From Tenrec ecaudatus (taxonomy: Eukaryota; Chordata; Mammalia; Afrosoricida; Tenrecidae), in the NCBI RefSeq assembly GCF_050624435.1, contig NC_134546.1, positions 17,569,001 through 17,633,000 on the forward strand: DNA of 64,000 bases, given 5' to 3'. The position numbers were made by a program, and so were the translations under genes. Positions 12,958 to 24,399 of the stretch are shown here, piece by piece; the stretch's first letter is position 1; each line of letters starts with the position of its first letter. Below the pieces are notes generated by a model. The model was given only the letters and a program-made list of their open reading frames with translations, was not told the DNA's origin and did not search any database.

Positions 12958-15900
12958 CTAGAAATCACATTTTATTTGTCAGACAGCACGGCAGTCGGAC
13001 AACGAAGCTCTCAATCAATATATTTCAAAGTTTTCACTGATGATATTTCATTTATGTGATAAGGACAGTGTTCAAGTCATAAAAGGAAAAGTACTATTCA
13101 ATAGACTTTACATTTAGATGTTCTGCAGCGGGATGCTGCATTAATAGGATTATAGCATTGGACAGATCTTATGTTTTAAAATGAATGCAGAGCAGAGGAT
13201 GGGGGAAAAGCGCATCCACTCTACAAATAACACCCAAGTAAAAACTAAGGCTATAGGCATGCCACACAACGCAACCGTCTAAGTTAGCCAATCCTCCTGT
13301 GCAGGACAGATCCTCCCAGCAGCCTCCTGACTGGGCCTCTTGGACAAGTAGACAGAATTAACCGGCACCAATATACACATGGCGGTGTTTGCGCTGACTT
13401 CCTAGACTGGTTCTGTTCCTCTGCTCGATGACAGCTTTCCTTCTCCTCTGCCCTAAACACGATCAGATCTCGACTTACTAAATATCGTTGCTTGATGCAC
13501 ATCCTTCCTTGCATTCGTTCAACCCCCCTCCTTTCTCGGGCCTTCACATTCACCAGTGCCTTGAGTGGGCTCCACATCTTTGTCAAGAAGGCTCCCTTAA
13601 CCCCCTACGAGCTGACCTCCGACTTTCAAATGCTAGATTTGTTTCCCTCCTCCTTCTGGCCTTTCTCACCCTCTCTGTAGCTTCTCACATTACTTTCTTC
13701 CATCAGATTCCTGGGACCACCCCCCTTGGCATTATGACCCCATCTTACTCCACTGCCTCCTGCAACAGGTGCTCCAGAAGACCCATCTCTAAGGGCCTTA
13801 CTCTTACCTTTGAATACCCGGTCTCTGGTGACCAATGCATCTTCATGCCTTCAACGTCTACCTCTCCATGGAATGGGCCCATTAAATGCCAGCCCACACC
13901 TTCCATGCCTAACACACACTTCTGGGCACCCCCACCCTGATAATGGCAGTGACGTGATGGTGCTTCAGTGTACAGGTTCATTTACACTGTCCCCCGCGGG
14001 GTCACAAAACGCTGTGAAATTGGTATTACCGAGACTCTGCTGAGCTCTGCAGTAGAAAAGCTGCCCCCCCCCCCTTGGGATCATTTAGAGTCCCTTAGAG
14101 AAAGGAAGGCCTCTTCCTTTCTGAGACCCGTCTCATGTGTGTCCCTCTGAAGGGAAACAACCCCCTTAGGTCAGGGTCCTACTAAGCTAGGAGCTCTGGG
14201 TCTTTAATAGGACTGCCCCCTGTGGGTTTCTGGGTTTCTGAGCTGGTAACTCTTTCCGGGATTGCAAACCTCCGCCTTTCTCCCACAGAGCCACTGGGGG
14301 GCTTTGAACTTCTGATCGTATGGTTAGCAGCCCAACAGGCAACCAATACGCCACCAGGACCCCTCATATGCCAGCTGCGATCTAGGTGCTGTTAAATGTG
14401 CTTACTTGGCAGCCTTGGATTCTAACCCCAACCCCCACAGCTGTGTGTGCGCTTCGCCTCGATCTCATCCTCCACAAAATCAGAATCATTACCAGCTCAG
14501 GGAGGAGCACTGTAAACCTGAACTGCAAAGTGTGTGGGGAAATGCTGATCAAGTGCCTGGTGTGCAGAAAGGCTCAAGTCTTAAACCTTTACCTCAGAGT
14601 CTTTGGCTTCTTCCAAAATGTCACCAAGTGCTTGGATGTACTCGGTGGCACCTTTAAGGATGTCCACTTTGCTGGGCTTCCTGCTTTGTGGGAGAAAGGG
14701 CACAAGCGCCTTCAGTTTGGCAAAACCGTGGTTGAGGTTTTTGATCTAGAAAACAAAAAGGCACAGTGACCCAGAGAGAAGCTAATTTGTACAGAAACGA
14801 CCCAAACCACAGAAGGGGTCCCAAGAGCTCGATCTGGGTGGTGCATTGACGCGGGCACACAGAGATGTTGGCCCCTTGACCGAGCAGTTCGTGCCAATGG
14901 AAAGGGTGACGTGCGCTCGGCATGGAGCGGCCGATATGTCCCCATCCTGTTGATCTCGGAGAGCTTCCTCGCTGTGTTATAAAGCATCTGCAGCAGGAGG
15001 CAGTGGTTATAAGCTGCATCAACCACACACGGAGCTCCGTCATTTAAGAGCTTGGCAACAGTGTGTGGGACGCATCCAACCCTTCTAGAATGTGAGAGAG
15101 CAACCTGCACCAGGAGTCGAAAGATGGAACATGTTCTCTTGTTTGGTGGCAATGGTTACCTGCCAGTGGGTTCCAGCACATGGTGAGCCTGTGGGTTGAT
15201 CATGGCTGTACTCACCAGGCCTTCTCTTTGGGAGCACCCCTGGGTGGGCGCATACCACCAGCTTTGACATTTGCATCTGTGTTAGTCTGGCTAGACTAGA
15301 GAAACAAATTCATAGGCACTCGTGTGTAAGAGAACTTTATATCAAAAAGCAATTGTACATTAAGCATTCTAGTCCAGATCAAGCCCGATATTACTCCATA
15401 TGTCAATACTAATCCATAAATTCCTCTTTAGACTCATGCAGCCATGCAATGATGCCAAATGCAGGAAGATCACAGACCAGTGGGTGCAAAGTCTTGTGGG
15501 TCCAATGGCGGTAGAAGCATCTCAGCCCTGGTGTGGGTCTCCACGTGGCTCCTCCAGCTCCAGGACTCTGGCTGCATCAGTGTAGCTCCATGTGGCTTGT
15601 CAGCAGAAAGACGAAGCAGGGAGTGTCTCCCACACTCCAGGGAGGAATGCACGGAGTTCCCAGAATCCTCAGAAGGACATGCCCACACGGAGGCCTCATT
15701 GGCCATGACCTGATTGACAGGCTAGACTCCACCCCTTCAAAAGTTGACAGGAGATGTCGTCACTGCCACAGCATCGAACAGAAACCATCGCATCACTCGG
15801 GCACTTTGTGTATGTCTTATTGCCCAGGAATGCCCAATATCTCGTCCCAAAGCATTGTCATCCATGCACGTAGCTTTCTGGGCCAAACTGTAGGACATTT

Positions 15901-17975
15901 GGTTTGCCCATGTGATTGCAAACATTATGGTTTGCCCATGTGATTGCAGTCCAAACATGTTCGTTGAAAGATACTTGGTCTGAGTTTTGATCATGTGAAG
16001 CAAAAGAGATCTCTAAAGAGACGTACAGGGTGGGCACAGCTTTCTGAAGCAGCATATGCTAACACATACTAGGGGAAAGACTGAGAGGGAAGGCACAGGG
16101 GCTTCCAACATTTCTTGGGGGGAAAAATCCACCATCTTTTCATTCCATTTTCCCACAAACTTTCTGAGACCTTTTCGTTACAATGTTTATGGTTGCGATC
16201 TTCCTGCCACTGGGGTCTCCATCCTCTCTTTACTTGTGGACCATGACCTTCCATAGAGAAACCAGGACCAAGTCTTGGCAGAAGGCAATCCTCTCCTGGT
16301 GGGAAGGCCCACTTAGAACGCAAGCTAGTGGATCAGCAGCTTACATGAAGGCCAGGAAACAGACCACTGGGTTATTTCCATAAAGGGTCTCATGCCTGGT
16401 CAAAGCATGCTTCTGTTCCCTCTTTCAAAATGTCCTCATTAAGTCTGGTACTTATGGGGTCGCCCCTTCCTTTCTCCTTACACCATTATTGGGGTGCTAT
16501 GCCCCCCAGCTGACTCCTATGTTCTTTTTTTAAAGAACACCCCTTACCCCACTCTACCCCCATCACCCTACAGGAGCTCTCCAATCCTTCCGCCTGTGTG
16601 TGCCCCACCCCCTCTTCCACCAGCACATGCTGCCCTCTCCGAAGACCAAACCTACACAATGTCACTGCCTTTTCCCGCAAAAAGTTACAGTCTCCGAAAC
16701 CCACAGGGCCAGGTCTGCACGGTCCTATAGGGTCTCTAGGAGTCAGAATTAACTCCGTGGCAATAAGTATTTTGGTATTATGTAGATCCTGGCTCATTGT
16801 GACCCCTTAGGGCTGAGTAAAGAAAATTTTTTTTTAATTCACTACATTCAAGTCAATGCCAACTCATAGTGACTTCATAGGGCAGGGTGAACCAGAGACT
16901 TAGTAAGGCCTTGTCTTTCTCCAGAGCAGCAGCAGGTAGCTTTGAACAGATGAACTTGCATATTGCAGCCCAATATGTAACCACTGCACCACCGGGCCTT
17001 CTGGCACTGCCTTTTCTCCCTCCGAGTCGGGGATGAGTCGGAGCCACAGACCTGGCCTTGCCTTGCCTGTTGCAGCTCCGCTTGCCGGGCACCTGCCTCG
17101 CCCGCAGGGCCCTTCCGAAGACGAAATGGGAGAAAGGCAGCGGCGTTCGAGGCCGAGCTCAGAACTACTCAAAGCGACCAGCAGAAGGCGCTCAACCACA
17201 GGCCACAGCGCTTTTCCGCGGGGCGCGGGGCGCGCCTGCCGTCTAAGCGGAGCCGGCACTGCGTACCCCGCCCGGGGTCGCGCGGACGCCTGGAGGCATC
17301 CCCGGGCGGGGCGGGCGCTGCCCGTTAGCTTAGAAACAAACCAGGGGGCTGCCGCTAGCCCGCCTTTCTCCCCCGACCCCATTGCTCTGAGGCCCAGATG
17401 CAGACGGCGGGGGCGAGGGGAGAACGGGGTGGAGCGCTCTTGGGGCCCCCAAACCCCAACCAGCCAGAACTCGCCGTGGCGAGATGCGCGCGCAGCTGGT
17501 CCGCGCCGAGTGCGGGTCCAGAGCCGATGCAAGGGAGGCGTTCGCGCACGTCGTCGCGGCCCCGCGGCCCGCGGGGACCCCCGGCCCGGCAGCACGTGCC
17601 TGCAGCTGCGCAGCCCTAGAGGCGACCGGACCACCGTCCCTCCCCGCCCGTCTGGTGACCGGTCGGCGGCCTCGGAGCCCCGAGGGAGGCTGCGCGTGGG
17701 TCCCCCAGGTGCGGCCCAGGTGTCCGGGGACGGCAGGGCCTCACCCGCTCGCGCTCCTTGGCGTTGGCCGCGCGCCGCCGCTCCAGCACCAACTGGAGGC
17801 CCTCGGTGGACGAGTAGCCGCCCGAGGGCAGCCGCTTGAGCCGGCAGATGGCGGCCAGCTGGTGCAGCGGCCCGAACTGCTCCCGCAGTACGTCCTCCAG
17901 CACCTCGGCCTGCGGGGCGCAGAGGAGGGAGGCCAGCGGCTGGCCCGACCCCACAGGCGAGGTCGCTGCGTCCAT
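12739..17975 (-). CDS. FIGLA: FIGLA, oocyte bHLH transcription factor (exons 1-3)
   Basis: FIGLA is a germ-cell nuclear bHLH factor. It pairs with E proteins such as TCF3 on CANNTG E-boxes to switch on zona pellucida and other oocyte genes. The exons are 17,975-17,745, 14,745-14,593 and 12,957-12,739, all phase 0, with AG acceptors and GT donors. Joined, they encode 201 residues. The human protein is 219, so a last exon of about 16-18 codons should follow, and I did not find it. The basic region ([12 protein letters not shown]) ends exon 1 and the helix-loop-helix is in exon 2. The recognised part shows no stop or frameshift. The symbol rests on close similarity over all three exons and on the neighbour CLEC4F. 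Confidence 0.93.
14195..14365 (-). repeat. AfroSINE, antisense, in FIGLA intron 2
   Basis: Read on the minus strand: GGGGTCCTGGTGGCG, a box-B-like centre (ATCAGAAGTTCAAAG) and AACCCACAGGGGGCAG. The 3' tail is truncated or diverged. Confidence 0.85.
14593..14745 (-). CDS. FIGLA: FIGLA exon 2 (helix-loop-helix)
   Basis: 51 codons in phase 0. The acceptor is TTTTCTAG|ATCAAAAAC and the donor is TCTGAG|GTAAAG. It encodes helix 1 ([19 protein letters not shown]), the loop (QSRKPSKVD) and helix 2 ([19 protein letters not shown]), almost identical to human FIGLA. The intron falls between the basic region and helix 1. This exon gives the firmest identification of the gene. Confidence 0.95.
15283..15745 (-). 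repeat. Unclassified dispersed repeat (antisense)
   Basis: The plus-strand start (gactagagaaacaaattcat) is the reverse complement of the end of the repeat at 45,128-45,690 (tggttttgtttctctagaga). The internal text, such as GAAGCATCTCAGC and CATTGGCCATGACCTGATTGACAGG, resembles a repeat common in afrotherian genomes. I cannot tell whether it is an LTR or a DNA-transposon derivative. It lies in FIGLA intron 1. Confidence 0.5.
16128..16168. repeat. Mariner-like MITE arm
   Basis: The motif cattccattttcccacaaac is shared with 36,903-36,922 and related to the arms at 23,945 and 26,570. Only one arm is visible. Confidence 0.4.
16710..17005. repeat. Two AfroSINE pieces in opposite orientation
   Basis: 16,710-16,775 is a plus-strand AfroSINE tail (GGTCCTATAGGGTCTC, then AGTCAGAATTAACTC). 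16,843-17,005 is an antisense, nearly complete copy (CAACTCATAGTGACTTCATAGG ... GCACCACCGGGCC). They lie about 70 bp apart in FIGLA intron 1, just before the CpG island. Such inverted pairs can fold into a hairpin when transcribed. Confidence 0.8.
17745..17975 (-). CDS. FIGLA: FIGLA exon 1 (N-terminus and basic region)
   Basis: 77 codons from ATG at 17,975 to the donor GAGCGG|GTGAGG. This start gives an N-terminus ([10 protein letters not shown]) of the human length. The stretch [17 protein letters not shown] and the block [15 protein letters not shown] are FIGLA signatures. The exon ends in the DNA-contacting basic segment ([13 protein letters not shown]). Confidence 0.95.
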
Positions 17976-18020
17976 GGCGGGGCCCCGGGGGCACGGGCGG
18001 CGCAGCGGCCTTTCACGCGG

Positions 18021-18130
18021 CACCTGCGTGCGGCCGCACGAGGCCCGGGGCGTGGGGGGGGAGGGGCGCGCGCCAGGACCACCTGGCGCCCATTCCCAGG
18101 GCCTGCGGTGTTTAACGAGCTGCCCACCTG
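18021..18130. promoter_or_regulatory. FIGLA: Three CACCTG E-boxes upstream of FIGLA ATG
   Basis: CACCTG occurs at 18,021-18,026, 18,080-18,085 and 18,125-18,130, that is 46-155 bp before the start codon. FIGLA-E-protein dimers bind CANNTG, so autoregulation is possible. Chance occurrence in GC-rich DNA is also possible. Confidence 0.4.
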
Positions 18131-18309
18131 AGCCCGGGCACGCCATGGCCGTCGTTGAGTGGCCGCTGGGGTCAGCGCGGGGTCTCAGACTTGATGCTAG
18201 GCTGGATCACCTGGAAGGGCTCCTCGTGGTCTGGGGAACTATCCGCTTGTCTGAGTCCCAGCCCCGCAAGGACTGATTGATGTATTCCGGGTCGAGGCCC
18301 GTGTGTACG

Positions 18310-18640
18310 CACACAGGTGGGTACGCGTTGGGCTGTTGGTTGCAAGGTGAGCGGTTTGAAACCACCAGCTGCGCCGCCTAAAAAGTTAAGTCTACTCCGG
18401 TAAAGAGTTAGTCGCAGAAACCCACAGGGGCAGTTGTACTTTGACAATGAGTTTGGGTTTTGCCCCGTTTGGAATATCCGCAGGAGTTCTAGCGGCGTTA
18501 GGGGCTAACTGCAAGGTCGGCAATTTAAAACCACCAGACTCCGCGGGCGCTTTCTACTCCCGTCAAGAGTTCGGGTCTGGGAAACCCACCGCGGTCGCTC
18601 TACCCCGTCCTACAGGGTCTCTGAGGCTGGATGGATGCAG
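18310..18640 (+). repeat. Two AfroSINEs in tandem
   Basis: Copy 1, about 18,310-18,480, contains CAAGGTGAGCGGTTTGAAACC, then GGTAAAGAGTTAGTCGCAGA and AAACCCACAGGGGCAG. Copy 2, about 18,485-18,640, repeats the same order (CTGCAAGGTCGGCAATTTAAAACC, CCCGTCAAGAGTT, TCCTACAGGGTCTCTGAGG). Both read on the plus strand, directly upstream of the FIGLA promoter island. Confidence 0.85.
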
Positions 18641-18659
18641 ACAACCCCTTCAGCAATGC

Positions 18660-19755
18660 TTTCTGAAAAGAAAATGGCAGCTCCTGTACCCTGTTCCGTG
18701 AGCATCTCGCTTGGAAACATTTTATCCATTTGCAACAAGGTCCTCTTTCTAGGCGGAGCCTCGTGTTTCCTCACTGTTTTTCTGAGCTGGTGGTTACTTT
18801 TTGTTTTTTAATTGTTTTAAGGTTTAGACATGATGCCCTGTCATCCCTAAACACTATCATTGTCTATTTCCTGCTCCACAAGGACACTCTCCTGCGTAAC
18901 CCCAGCACAGTCAATCCGGATACAAGTTAACAGTCACACTGTTCAACAAAGACTTTTTCTTTTCTGGTCAACATCCGTTTTATTTCATTCCCATCTCCCT
19001 CATCGGCCTTCAGTGGATCATCCCTCGGTCATGGCCTGACTTCACGACCTTGGCAGTTTTACAGAGTATGGCTTTTCGTTCTGTGGGGTGAACCTCTGTG
19101 TGAGTCTGTCCCAAGTTTCCTCCTGTCCATACTCGGGCCATGCCTTCTGGGCCATGATTCCATAGAAAGGATGCTGGACTCTCTTGGGGCATGCCTTCAT
19201 CAGGAGGGACATGCTGCTGACCACCGCTGGGGACTCGGACCTTCACTGCCCTTGTCATGGTGATGTCTGCCAGCCTTCCTCCCCCCCTCCCCCACGAGTG
19301 GAATTTTATTTCCCTTGTCACTTTGTAGCCTCCATGGTTGATGCCTGCCAGAATCAACCACCACCCTGATGATGGGCCACTGTTGGCCTTGGGCTGTGAG
19401 GGAGACCTTGCCCTTCTCCTCACTTATTCATTTTCTTAACATGGACCAAACGTGTTTATTCATTTTCATTTATTTCAGATGTACTTGTAAATTTTACTTA
19501 TATATTTGTATCAGTATTGGTTATATTGTTATCATTTGTTTTATTCAGTAGGTTGTAATCCACTCAAAGCACTTTGAAATATTTTTCTACTTCAGCAACG
19601 TTACCTGTATAGCTCAGGGCCATTGATTGTACTCTTCGTGGTGGACAACCATTATTGATCTTCTTTTCCAAATTATTACACCACCATTCACATAAACTCA
19701 AAGCCCCCTAAGCAAAAACCCTTCCTCCTCCTCCTCCTCCCCTTCCCCTTCTTCT
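18660..19755. other. Non-coding, no feature recognised
   Basis: Moderately AT-rich DNA with thymidine-rich runs (18,790-18,830; 19,430-19,560). It may be old LINE-derived sequence, but I could not assign it. No exon seen. Confidence 0.4.
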
Positions 19756-19759
19756 AAAA

Positions 19760-19953
19760 CAGCTGTTCTCAACCTGTGGGTTGCAACCCCTTTGGGGGTC
19801 GAACGACCCTTTCACAGGAGTCCCCTGATTCATAACAGTAGCAAAATTACAGTGATGAAGTAGCAACAAAAATAATTTTGTGGTTGGGGGGCTCACCACA
19901 ACATGAGGCACTGCATTAAGGATTCGAGGCATGAGGAACGTTGAGAAGCACTG
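19760..19953. mobile_element. SPIN-like hAT MITE
   Basis: The ends form an inverted repeat (cagctgttctcaacc and gttgagaagcactg). The interior has GGGGGTCGAACGACCCTTTCACAGG and AGTGATGAAGTAGCAACAAAAAT, shared by six copies in this window. This copy has the same orientation as 47,090 and 57,071, opposite to 29,058, 29,875 and 39,674. It has no coding capacity. Confidence 0.85.
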
Positions 19954-20134
19954 TTCTCAAGTCATCTTCCCTCGAAGCACTTTGTATTGTACTGCTTGAA
20001 TGGTCTCAGGTTTGGCCGGTGAGGGCCCCTGTACATAGGCAGCTCCGTCTTTGGCATGCCCCCATCATTCTCTGAGCAACTTCTTACTTTCTAGCCTATC
20101 ATGATGTTCCAGGCACATCTCGAAGTTCCCCCAC

Positions 20135-21170
20135 CCCAACTCAAGTTTTTTAATGTTTTATTGGTATCTATATATCATACAATGTAATCATTCAATCAGA
20201 TGAAGATTTTCAGACATATTGTACAATTTAATCATCCAATCAGATTAAGAAGATTTGCACAAAAAGTGCCACAATCTGTTTCAGAACATTTTCTTCTCGT
20301 ACTCTTTGGTATTAGCTCCTCATCTCCTCACATCCTCCCCAGCTGTGTACCTAGGCAGACACTGCAGTGTCTCTACAGATCCGGACTTCATCTACAGAAA
20401 ATCATATGAAACCAAAATAGGAAGCAAACAAACGAAAGTCAACAACAATGACTAGACAAAACAGGAAGACCTCCGTCAAAAAGGTAAGCAGAAAATATTA
20501 AAAACTAAAACCACTTTAAAATTAGTCAAAATGGAGAGCAAATGACCAGGTGTTACATTTTTTTTTCTTTTCTCAGGGTACCCTTTTTATTTCTGGTTCT
20601 TTTTAACAGCTTTATTGGCATATAATTCACATATATGAATCAATAATTCAACCACATGAAGAAGATTTGTGCAATCATCACCACAATCAATTTTAGAACA
20701 CTTGCTTTTGGGGGGGGGATATTTCCTTCTAGTACTCGTTATTAGTTTCCCATTTCTCCCAAACCTCCACTGCCTCACCCCCAAAACCATTAATCGAGCT
20801 ATTGTCTTAATAGATTTACCTATACAGAATTTCATGTACAGGCAGAAATTTTTTAACAATAACAAAGTGAAACAGAAACCCCTCAATCACAATGAAAGCA
20901 GAAAATATTAAAAATATTAGAAAACTCTAAAATAAGTCAAAACTACATCTGCCATAACCGACTTCATAAGCTCTGTGTCTGATAGGAAAGCTATTCATAG
21001 CTCTCACCTATGGTCACGGGATTCCCCAGAGGCTTAGTCCACATGGGGATCATGCAAATGGATTCTGGGCTTCCACTGTCAACCAGAGCCTTCTGCAAAC
21101 CAGTGCTCACAATTTAAGCTCTGATACCATCCCTTCCTTCAGATTTGGATTTTATTATTTACATTTATTT
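20135..21170 (-). repeat. L1 3' UTR segments, antisense
   Basis: 20,135-20,330 and 20,595-20,720 are two antisense copies of the L1 3' terminus; both begin with a T-rich run followed by the reversed ATATGCCAATAAAA-type end and reach AACATTTTCTTC or AACACTTGC. 20,880-21,170 (gcagaaaatatt ... ctcacaatttaagctctga) matches 36,980-37,440. This suggests one or two truncated L1 copies broken by insertion. Confidence 0.6.
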
Positions 21171-21174
21171 AACT

Positions 21175-23130
21175 ACAGAAATATGCCCCCCCCCATGTTC
21201 ATTGCAGGACAGTTCACAATAGCAAGAAGCTGGAAACGGCCCAAATGCCCAGCAGTAGAAGAAAAGATTAAGAAATTCTGGTACATACACACAATGGGAT
21301 GAATACGAAGCATCCCTAAAAAACAGTGATGAAACAAACACCTAATGGCATGGAGACACCTGGAAACCATTGTGTTGACTATTAAGTTAGTCAGTCACAA
21401 AAGGACAAATATTGTACAAGTCCACTATTATAAGGATAAACACCAAGACAATGGCAGGCTGCTGCTCTCAGGGAATGTCATCTTCGAATCCAGTCTCCCA
21501 AGCAACACGCTCATGACTACCTATCACCCCTTACATCTTGAAGACCACTTCAACAGTGGCCTCCCCTCAGCTGGGATCATTTTTCTTTTTTTTGGCGGGG
21601 GGGCGGGGAGAATCATTTTTCAAGAGGGAGGGAGAGGGAGAAGACCATTCAGTTGCTGCCACAGACCATTGTGCTAAGGTCATTCCAAAATCAGCAGACA
21701 CTCCTACAAGAATGAAAAGCAAACCTGACTGGGAAGTCGAGTCATGATAGAGGGAGGGGGAGGCAATTTCTGTTGGTTGGTAACCTGGGAGGAGCAGCCT
21801 CCCAACTGGAGAAAAACACTTACAAATACTGATATAGATCCCAAGGGGAGAATACACCCAATATCATGTTCCTTACTGTACACTTTTGACCTAGTTTCTA
21901 TCCATCCCTTGGTGACCCAGGCCATATAATATAGACTACTAGAACTTTACACTCTGACTTTTCATGGTGCACAAAATCCTTCATAGGCCACACCAGAAGG
22001 ATTCAATGTGGAAACCCCACTAAGTGAACGGGGCTTGGCCACAGACTCACCTGTAGCAGATTTAAGGAACCTACATACTCCCTTGGACTTAAGGCTGAAA
22101 CACCCAAGTGTGAGAAGAAGCAGATGACTGCTATCCCAAGGCTATGGAATTGGTGGTCTTGGAATTTGGTTCAGATCTCCTGCTTTAAGGGTGCCCAATG
22201 AATGATGGCCTGCAACTACCAGATGCATACTATTTTAATGCTTTATTATGATCTGTATTAATCGTGTAGGCATGGTTCTGCCATTGTGAATGAGTGTTAT
22301 TGAAAGTTTTACCCTGTCACTAACTCCCATTGTTTGTGTAGTGTCAAGTCACCTAAGAGTCTACATCCGTACAAGCCAGCAATTATGTATTGAAGAAGCC
22401 CCAGCCAGCCCATGCTTGTATGATTTCCTTTTCTCCACAGTGTTTTTTCAAATTCGATGCTACTGGCTAAATTAATGACACTCTCAAGAGAATTGCCTTG
22501 TGCCCCCGGTGGGGGGGGTTGATTTAAAATGATCATGATGTCTCAGTCTAAAATGAGCCAGAGACATATATCAATCATAAGTGCATGAATGGATCGGGGG
22601 CTTGCACTTGATTATAGCCCCAATCTAAGAACAGTTGGTTCTATGACATGGCCCTGCTGGATGCTCATCCTCACGAAGAGATCACTGCACATATGGGTGT
22701 AGCGAAGAAGCCAGATGGTGCTATCAGGAAGAATAGCATTTGGGGTCTTAAAGTCTTGTCTTCAAACAAGCAGCCTTCTAAGTGACGTGTCAACTAAGTC
22801 CACATCCAAGAAGCACACTCGCCTGTGTGATCCAAGGGTTGTAAAGAAGACAATGCAACTCTCCTTTTCATAGAAGATGGAACTTATAAATCAAGATCTG
22901 GATCTTTTATTGAACCTTTTAGAATGTCATTGCCCCTAAGTCCTTCCTGCAGACAAAAATTATATGTAAGTATGCACACAAACTTATACACATGTACAAT
23001 TATATCTCTATATTGTTATTTGTATAGCTGTCTATATCTGTACATGCTATAAGTGTACACCAATCCTTCCTATTTCAATCCAACACTTCAGATTTCTAGT
23101 CATCTGCCTTTGCTTATTTTGTAACTCCTC
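21175..23130 (+). repeat. L1 fragment: ORF2 end and 3' UTR
   Basis: 21,195-21,420 carries the conserved end of L1 (CATGTTCATTGCAGGACAG, caaatgcccagcagtagaag, cacaaaaggacaaatattgt). The 3' UTR follows, including GGGGTCTTAAAGTCTTG near 22,743, a segment typical of afrotherian L1 3' UTRs. Open frames in it are short and irrelevant. The end, probably near 22,950-23,130, is not sharply defined. Confidence 0.65.
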
Positions 23131-23159
23131 ATATGGTGAAAAGCTTGACTCCCATTACC

Positions 23160-24200
23160 CTGACTATACTAGTTTTCTCAATACCCTGGTATATATTAAC
23201 TATATTCATTACACCCACTCTTTGGGCACCTTTGCCTCACCGACATCTCCGGGGCCACACTCCCTGCTTGGCAGCCAGCCATGTCCTGGCCTCCCAGGGG
23301 AAGGCAGGGGCAGAGAAGAGGTCTCCCCAGTGTTTCACAGGACTCCCCTGGGCAGTGAGTTTGTGAGTGAGGAGGCGTGAGCAGTGCATCATAGCTTCTA
23401 TGTTCTCATCTTTCACAATAAGTATGGGTCATCTTTCTGATGAAAAAGAAATTTTTTTAAAAAAGCAAAGTAATTTGTCTTCTCGATGTTTATTTGGTGT
23501 TCTCTGCTGGCCGGCAGAAGGAAGGCAAGGAGAGCAACTGTGAGGAAAGAGCTTTTCACAAAAGGACATGACTTTATCGCCAAATCCTACAAAGTGGGGC
23601 GCACCAGGAAGGAGCCCAGAATAAGAGCCCAAGACTTGACTCCTACATGTTTGCTCCCCGATGGGAACCTTCTGCCCCTTGTCTGTTAGGTTTGTCTCCC
23701 TCGGGCTCTCTGTGCTGAGGAAGACTAGTCGCACCCACAGGCATGTGCTAATGGATTAAACCTGATAGCAATGCAGAGCTGATACCTTGCCATCACATAG
23801 CATTTTATGCTTTTCACACAGTCTAGTGGCTGTAAATCTCATTGGCTGCTCTTCACCCCATTGTGAAAGGCAAAAGAAGTACTGTGACTCATATCTAATG
23901 ACAAGGCTTCACAAAGATTTTGAGGGGGGTGAAATCCGTTCCCTATTAATTCCATTTTTCCATGAACTTTTGGAAGCCCCCTTCCCCTTATATATTTATT
24001 CATTCAAATGTATTTCCTGACCGCCTATTCAGACCTTGTGTTAGCCGCTGGATCACAAAGGGTTATTAGCCTTGCCCTTGAAGATCTTCTGAGAAGCCAA
24101 CCTGTAACTGGCAACCCTTTGGTGTGATGCAATCTTCCCGTGGCATCAATGAGGAAGGAAGGGAGGGACTGATGCCCCCTTTGAATAAGACATGAAGTCA
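23160..24200. other. Mostly unassigned; one MITE arm
   Basis: No exon seen. 23,905-23,980 contains a mariner-like palindromic MITE (TTCACAAAGATTTTGAGG ... ttccatgaacttttggaagc analog), the best feature of this stretch. Confidence 0.4.
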
Positions 24201-24214
24201 TCAACCACAGCCTG

Positions 24215-24345
24215 TGGTGGCTAAGAGCCCAGACTCTGGAGTCTGACAGGAGCGACATGTGACCTTGGACGAGGCGCACATTCTCTCGCAGCTCAATTTC
24301 CTCTTCTGTAAGAGGGACAATAGAATCAAGCTTCAAAAGCATGTG
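24215..24345 (+). repeat. MIR SINE
   Basis: Readable as MIR from start to near the end: AGAGCCCAGACTCTGGAGTC, TGTGACCTTGGACGAG, CTCAATTTCCTCTTCTGTAAG, GGGACAATAG. Confidence 0.85.
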
Positions 24346-24399
24346 TGGGACAATGTGCTATAGTCAGTGTCTAATGAATAGGAAGGCAGTAAAGTCTTG

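Larger units (their letters stand above)
17040..18170. promoter_or_regulatory. FIGLA: CpG island over FIGLA exon 1 and promoter
   Basis: Very GC-rich sequence dense in CG, in sharp contrast to the AT-rich surroundings. It covers the 5' part of intron 1, exon 1 and about 200 bp upstream of the ATG. The long open frames inside it, including one of 364 codons on the minus strand, come from GC richness and are not genes. No TATA box is obvious upstream of the ATG. Confidence 0.8.

Noticed and set aside
16900-17994. A 364-codon minus-strand frame and a 268-codon plus-strand frame in the CpG island
   Set aside because: They lie out of frame with FIGLA exon 1 or through its intron, have GC-driven composition (Ala/Arg/Pro/Gly) and no domain. 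They are shadows of the island.
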